Notes under the pieces: generated by a model
Seen by the model: the letters and a program-made list of their open reading frames with translations, nothing else
The model's database searches: none
Told to the model about the DNA's origin: nothing
Shown: one piece after another, positions 61,178-64,000 of the stretch
Numbering within the stretch: the first letter of the stretch is position 1
Layout: each line of letters opens with the position of its first letter
Translations under genes and position numbers: made by a program
DNA from: UBA2334 sp964396895
GTDB taxonomy: Bacteria > Pseudomonadota > Gammaproteobacteria > Burkholderiales > Burkholderiaceae_C
Length of the DNA stretch: 64,000 nt
Assembly (NCBI GenBank): GCA_964396895.1
Contig: CAYNGJ010000018.1
Coordinates: 1 to 64,000 of the forward strand
Direction of reading: 5' to 3'

Positions 61178-61854
61178 GGCCGCTGCGTGGCGTGTTGGTT
61201 CAGCCAGGGTCGCAATTGGGCCAGGGCCTGGTCGGTGGCCGTGGCCAGTGCCTGGGCACCCCCGGCCGCATCTGGCTCGGTGGCTGGCGCCTGCGCCGTC
61301 AGGGTGCGTTGGGCCAGGGTGTGTTGGCCTTGACGCAGGCTGACTTGCCACTGCACCAGGCCGTGGCTGCGGTCAGGGGCGTCAAACACCTGTTCAAACG
61401 CGTCCAGCTCAAGGTGCAGCATGAGGGTATCGGCGTGGTGGCTGGTCTCCACTTGCCAGCCCTCTCTCGCCAGCTGCTGACGCAGGCGCTGGTGCACCAG
61501 TTGCGCGGGGGGCATGCTCCAGCGCGCCAGGGCGTAGGCGCGCGGTTGCAGTGGCTGCGCGTAGGCCAGGCGGTAGCGCATGTCCTGGCCACCCAATGCG
61601 GGCGGTGCGGATGTGGGGGCCAGCTGCAAGGGGCGGGGGCTGGGCAGCGCCAGTGGTGAGGGTGACGCGGGCAGTGGGCCCAGGTCGTAGCTGGCCTTGG
61701 GGGCGGGGGCCTGGGGCAGGCTGCACGCGCTCAATGCGAGCACCACCGTCAGCAGGGCCATGGCCGCATGGCCCTGCGTGGCCGTGCAGCGTGTGGTCGG
61801 CCTGGCAGGTCGTGGCAGGGAACGGGCGGCAATGTCCGGTGCAAAAAGGGTCAT
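61174..61854 (-). CDS. ABC-type transport auxiliary lipoprotein
   Basis: 226 residues. A lipobox LALSACSL near residues 40-46 makes it a lipoprotein; SYDLGPLP follows, then the DRYRLAYA-type core (GGQDMRYRLAYAQ) of the ABC_trans_aux/PqiC domain. Such proteins pair with MCE components and sit in the outer membrane or periplasm. The chosen start at 61854 has GGAGA upstream but gives a long region before the lipobox; an ATG at 61761 gives a shorter, more usual lipoprotein signal but lacks a Shine-Dalgarno sequence. It follows the MCE gene by 28 bases. Confidence 0.75.
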   Translation of the reverse strand: MTLFAPDIAARSLPRPARPTTRCTATQGHAAMALLTVVLALSACSLPQAPAPKASYDLGPLPASPSPLALPSPRPLQLAPTSAPPALGGQDMRYRLAYAQPLQPRAYALARWSMPPAQLVHQRLRQQLAREGWQVETSHHADTLMLHLELDAFEQVFDAPDRSHGLVQWQVSLRQGQHTLAQRTLTAQAPATEPDAAGGAQALATATDQALAQLRPWLNQHATQRP

Positions 61855-61882
61855 GGTGTTCTCCGTGTGCGTGTGGGGCGGC

Positions 61883-62923
61883 TCAGCGGACCGGGCTGGG
61901 CGCCGCAAAGCCCGGCTCGCCTGGCCCGGGGGCGGGGGAGCCGTGGCCGTACAGCAGGCTTTGGGGGTTGTCCTCCAGGCGGTTGACCAGCCGATCAATC
62001 CCTTGCGCCGTGACGGAGGCCGAGCGTGCCGCCTGCGTGGCCTCTGCGGTGGCTTCCATCAGGCGGGGCAATGCGGTGGACTGCACCGTCGCCGCGCTGG
62101 CTGCCAGTGATCGGGTGGTGTGTTCAAGCTGCGACACCAGTCCGTCCTGGGCGCTCAGGCGTTGGCTGAGCTGGTTCAGGGTTTGGGCGGTTTGGGTCAC
62201 GGCCTGTGCCGTTTGCGTGGAAGCCTGCGCCGTGGTGCGGATGTCAGCTGCCGTGACCTGCAAGGCCTGCATGGCCTCGCGGGTGTCTTTCACCAAGGCG
62301 GGGATGTGGGTGCGCTGAGGGCCCAGTTGGGCATCCACCGTGGCTTGTATGCGTTCAGCGGCCAGGCCCAGGCGGTCGGCGCTGCGGCCCACGGACTGCA
62401 GGGTATTGACCATGGTTTGCTGGTTCTCGGTGGACAACAGGGCGTCCACCCGCTCGGTGATGCGTTGGGCCTGGCGCAGCAGGAATGACCCTTGGTCGGC
62501 AAATTGGCTCAGCAAGCCCGGGCGCAGCGGAATGCGGGTGGGTGAGTCACTCTGGGTGGTCAACGGGGCGGCCGACGAGCCATCGTCATCCAGCTGCACA
62601 AAGGCCAGGCCGGTCACGCCCTGGTAGGCCAGGACGCCATACGTGGCCTGGGTGAGCGGCAGGTTCTGGTCAATGGCGATGCGCAGCAACACGTTGCCTT
62701 TGGTCTTGGGGTCAAACCCGATGTGAACCACCTTGCCCACGGTGATGCCGCGAAACCGCACGGCAGCCTGTTCGGACAGGCCACTCACCGCCTCGGCGGT
62801 GGACAGCTCGTACACATCGCGCACGCGGGTGTCGCGCGACAACCAGAACGCCAGGGCCGCGAGCAGCGACACCATGGTGATGACGAACAACCCGGCGGCC
62901 CAGGCATGTGCCTTGTTTTCCAT
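61883..62923 (-). CDS. MCE-family (MlaD-like) lipid-transport protein
   Basis: 346 residues. One N-terminal membrane anchor (AAGLFVITMVSLLAALAFWL), an MCE domain with VRFRGITVGKVVHIGFDP and GVTGLAFVQLDDD, then a long Ala/Gln/Thr-rich helical, coiled-coil-like periplasmic part. MlaD-like proteins form a hexameric ring that passes phospholipid between the ABC permease and periplasmic carriers. It is larger than E. coli MlaD (183 residues) and closer to the PqiB-like or longer Mla types with helical tails. Start ATG 62923 has AAGGAAA upstream. Confidence 0.86.
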   Translation of the reverse strand: MENKAHAWAAGLFVITMVSLLAALAFWLSRDTRVRDVYELSTAEAVSGLSEQAAVRFRGITVGKVVHIGFDPKTKGNVLLRIAIDQNLPLTQATYGVLAYQGVTGLAFVQLDDDGSSAAPLTTQSDSPTRIPLRPGLLSQFADQGSFLLRQAQRITERVDALLSTENQQTMVNTLQSVGRSADRLGLAAERIQATVDAQLGPQRTHIPALVKDTREAMQALQVTAADIRTTAQASTQTAQAVTQTAQTLNQLSQRLSAQDGLVSQLEHTTRSLAASAATVQSTALPRLMEATAEATQAARSASVTAQGIDRLVNRLEDNPQSLLYGHGSPAPGPGEPGFAAPSPVR

Positions 62924-62950
62924 TTGTGGTTTCCTTGTATCGGCTTTCCG

Positions 62951-62978
62951 CTCTCGGCTCTCGGCTCTCGGCTCTTGG
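62951..62978. repeat. Four-unit 7-bp tandem repeat
   Basis: CTCTCGG three times, then CTCTTGG, in the 56-base gap between the ATPase gene stop and the MCE-gene start. Confidence 0.7.
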
Positions 62979-62979
62979 C

Positions 62980-63810
62980 TCACGGGGCCCGGGTGGGGAG
63001 AGGTGGTTGCTCAAGGGCCAGCAACGCGCGCTGCCCCCGCCCGCCACCAAAGTAGGCCTGTATGAAGGGATGGCGGGTGGCCATGACCTCGTGGGCTGTG
63101 CCCACCGCCACCACACGCCGCTCGGCCAGCACGGCAATCCGGGTGGACAAGGCCAGCAGCGTGTCCAGGTCGTGGGTCACCATCATCACGGTGAGGCCCA
63201 GTTCTTGGTGCAGCGCGCGCAGCAGCTCGCAAAATTCATCGGCACCCTGCGGATCAAGACCAGCGGTGGGTTCGTCCAACAGCAGCAGTGGAGGGTCCAT
63301 CGCCAGTGCCCTGGCCAGGGCCGCGCGTTTGACCATGCCTCCCGACAGGTCAGACGGCCGCTTGTCGGCGTGTTTGGCCTCCAGGCCCACCATCTGCAGT
63401 TTGACCATGGCCATGTCACGGGCCAGTGTGCGGGGCAGGTGCCCCCATTCGTTCAGGCCAAAAGCGATGTTGTCCAGCACACTGAAGGCCGAAAACAGCG
63501 CACCGTGTTGAAACAGCATGCCCACCCGTGTGGCCGAGGTGCGGGGGTCTTGGTCGGCCACGGCCTGCCCCATGATGCGCACACTGCCGCGCGCGGGCGT
63601 GTCCAGCCCCAGGATGTGGCGCAGCAAGGTGGTTTTGCCGGTGCCCGAGCCCCCCACCAGCGACAGCACCTCGCCGGTGTGAACCGCCAGGTCCAGGTCT
63701 TGGTGCACCACTTGCTCACCGCCATGGGCGAGCGGGAACGTCGTCCACACGCCCCGTATGTCCACCGCAGGCATCTGGGTCGGTTGGGTCGGGGCAGGTG
63801 CTGTGGTCAT
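62980..63810 (-). CDS. ABC transporter ATP-binding protein, MlaF-like
   Basis: 276 residues. Walker A GGSGTGKTT, signature DLSGGMVKRAALARAL and LLLLDEPTAGLDP (Walker B) are intact; the LSGGM variant is typical of MlaF/Ttg2A-type ATPases. It powers the lipid transporter with the permease upstream. ATG overlaps the permease stop as TCATG on the plus strand, i.e. ATGA-coupled. The last 30 residues are Pro/Gln-rich and extend past the usual MlaF end. Confidence 0.9.
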   Translation of the reverse strand: MTTAPAPTQPTQMPAVDIRGVWTTFPLAHGGEQVVHQDLDLAVHTGEVLSLVGGSGTGKTTLLRHILGLDTPARGSVRIMGQAVADQDPRTSATRVGMLFQHGALFSAFSVLDNIAFGLNEWGHLPRTLARDMAMVKLQMVGLEAKHADKRPSDLSGGMVKRAALARALAMDPPLLLLDEPTAGLDPQGADEFCELLRALHQELGLTVMMVTHDLDTLLALSTRIAVLAERRVVAVGTAHEVMATRHPFIQAYFGGGRGQRALLALEQPPLPTRAP

Positions 63811-64000
63811 GTACCAATGTCCTTGAACAGGACGGCAAACAGTGCGTCGACCAGTATCACCACGGTGATGGAGGTCACCACCGACGCGGTCGTGCCTTGG
63901 CCCAGGCTTTCTGTGTTGGGTTCGACGCGCAGGCCGAAGTGGCAGGCAATGAGCGCAATCAACACGCCGAACACGGTGGTTTTGCCTACGGCCAGCGTCA
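63807..64000 (-). CDS. ABC permease, MlaE-like (5' partial, runs off the right edge)
   Basis: Only the last 64 or so codons are in the window. They read VFGVLIALIACHFGL, EPNTESLGQGTTASVV and VDALFAVLFKDIG, which is the conserved C-terminal end of MlaE-type permeases. It forms the membrane part of the same transporter as the ATPase and MCE genes downstream. Confidence 0.88.
   Translation of the reverse strand, partial: TLAVGKTTVFGVLIALIACHFGLRVEPNTESLGQGTTASVVTSITVVILVDALFAVLFKDIGT

Noticed and set aside
1..64000. CRISPR arrays, tRNA, rRNA, IS elements
   Set aside because: I saw no regularly spaced repeats, cloverleaf sequences or transposase motifs; the only long perfect repeat is the 75-bp pair.

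Overview
The window is about 65% GC for most of its length. Its gene content and order (dapC-dapD-pilU-dapE-prmB, smc-zipA-ligA, map-glnD, an mla-type lipid transport operon) point to a betaproteobacterium of the Burkholderiales, most likely Comamonadaceae. The genus cannot be fixed from the sequence alone. I found no rRNA, tRNA, CRISPR array or IS transposase. There is no gene-free stretch longer than about 250 bases.

Region 1 (1-23.9 kb) is a capsule/exopolysaccharide locus. It begins with a clearly AT-rich accessory block (1-2.9 kb: polymerase-like membrane protein, possible GT-D-type protein, hexapeptide acyltransferase). Glycosyltransferases, a WcaF-type acetyltransferase and galE follow. 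The sugar-nucleotide and assembly genes come next: wcaI, galU, manC, two paralogous wcaJ-type initiating phosphoglycosyltransferases, fcl and an O-antigen ligase/polymerase. A LapD-like protein with degenerate GGDEF and EAL domains sits between the ligase and the second wcaJ copy and probably makes the locus responsive to c-di-GMP. Three nuclease or toxin-antitoxin-like units are embedded here: a DUF1016 (YhcG) nuclease, a GSU2403-type nucleotidyltransferase on the opposite strand, and a DUF433/DUF5615 pair. The last is flanked by a perfect 75-bp direct repeat that duplicates the galU/next-gene junction, so its insertion boundaries are readable.

Region 2 (23.9-50.2 kb) is core chromosome: an ABC-F ATPase, prmB, a stand-alone branched-chain-type binding protein, dapE, pilU, dapD, dapC, smc, zipA, ligA, a small cytochrome c, a diguanylate cyclase coupled to a MinD/FlhG-like ATPase, def, glnD, map and purL.

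Region 3 (50.2-64 kb) holds a YedI-type membrane protein, an ATP-grasp/PLP-decarboxylase pair of unknown product, an NYN-domain protein, rlhA, a hydrolase, a DUF1624 membrane protein, ppk2, a class III aminotransferase, and an mla-type ABC lipid transport operon that runs off the right edge.

The most unusual signal is a family of AT-rich mini-repeats of about 50-65 bp. Two copies lie between genes and five lie in frame inside abcF, dapE, ligA, purL and a DUF1624 gene. In each orientation they are read in one reading frame.
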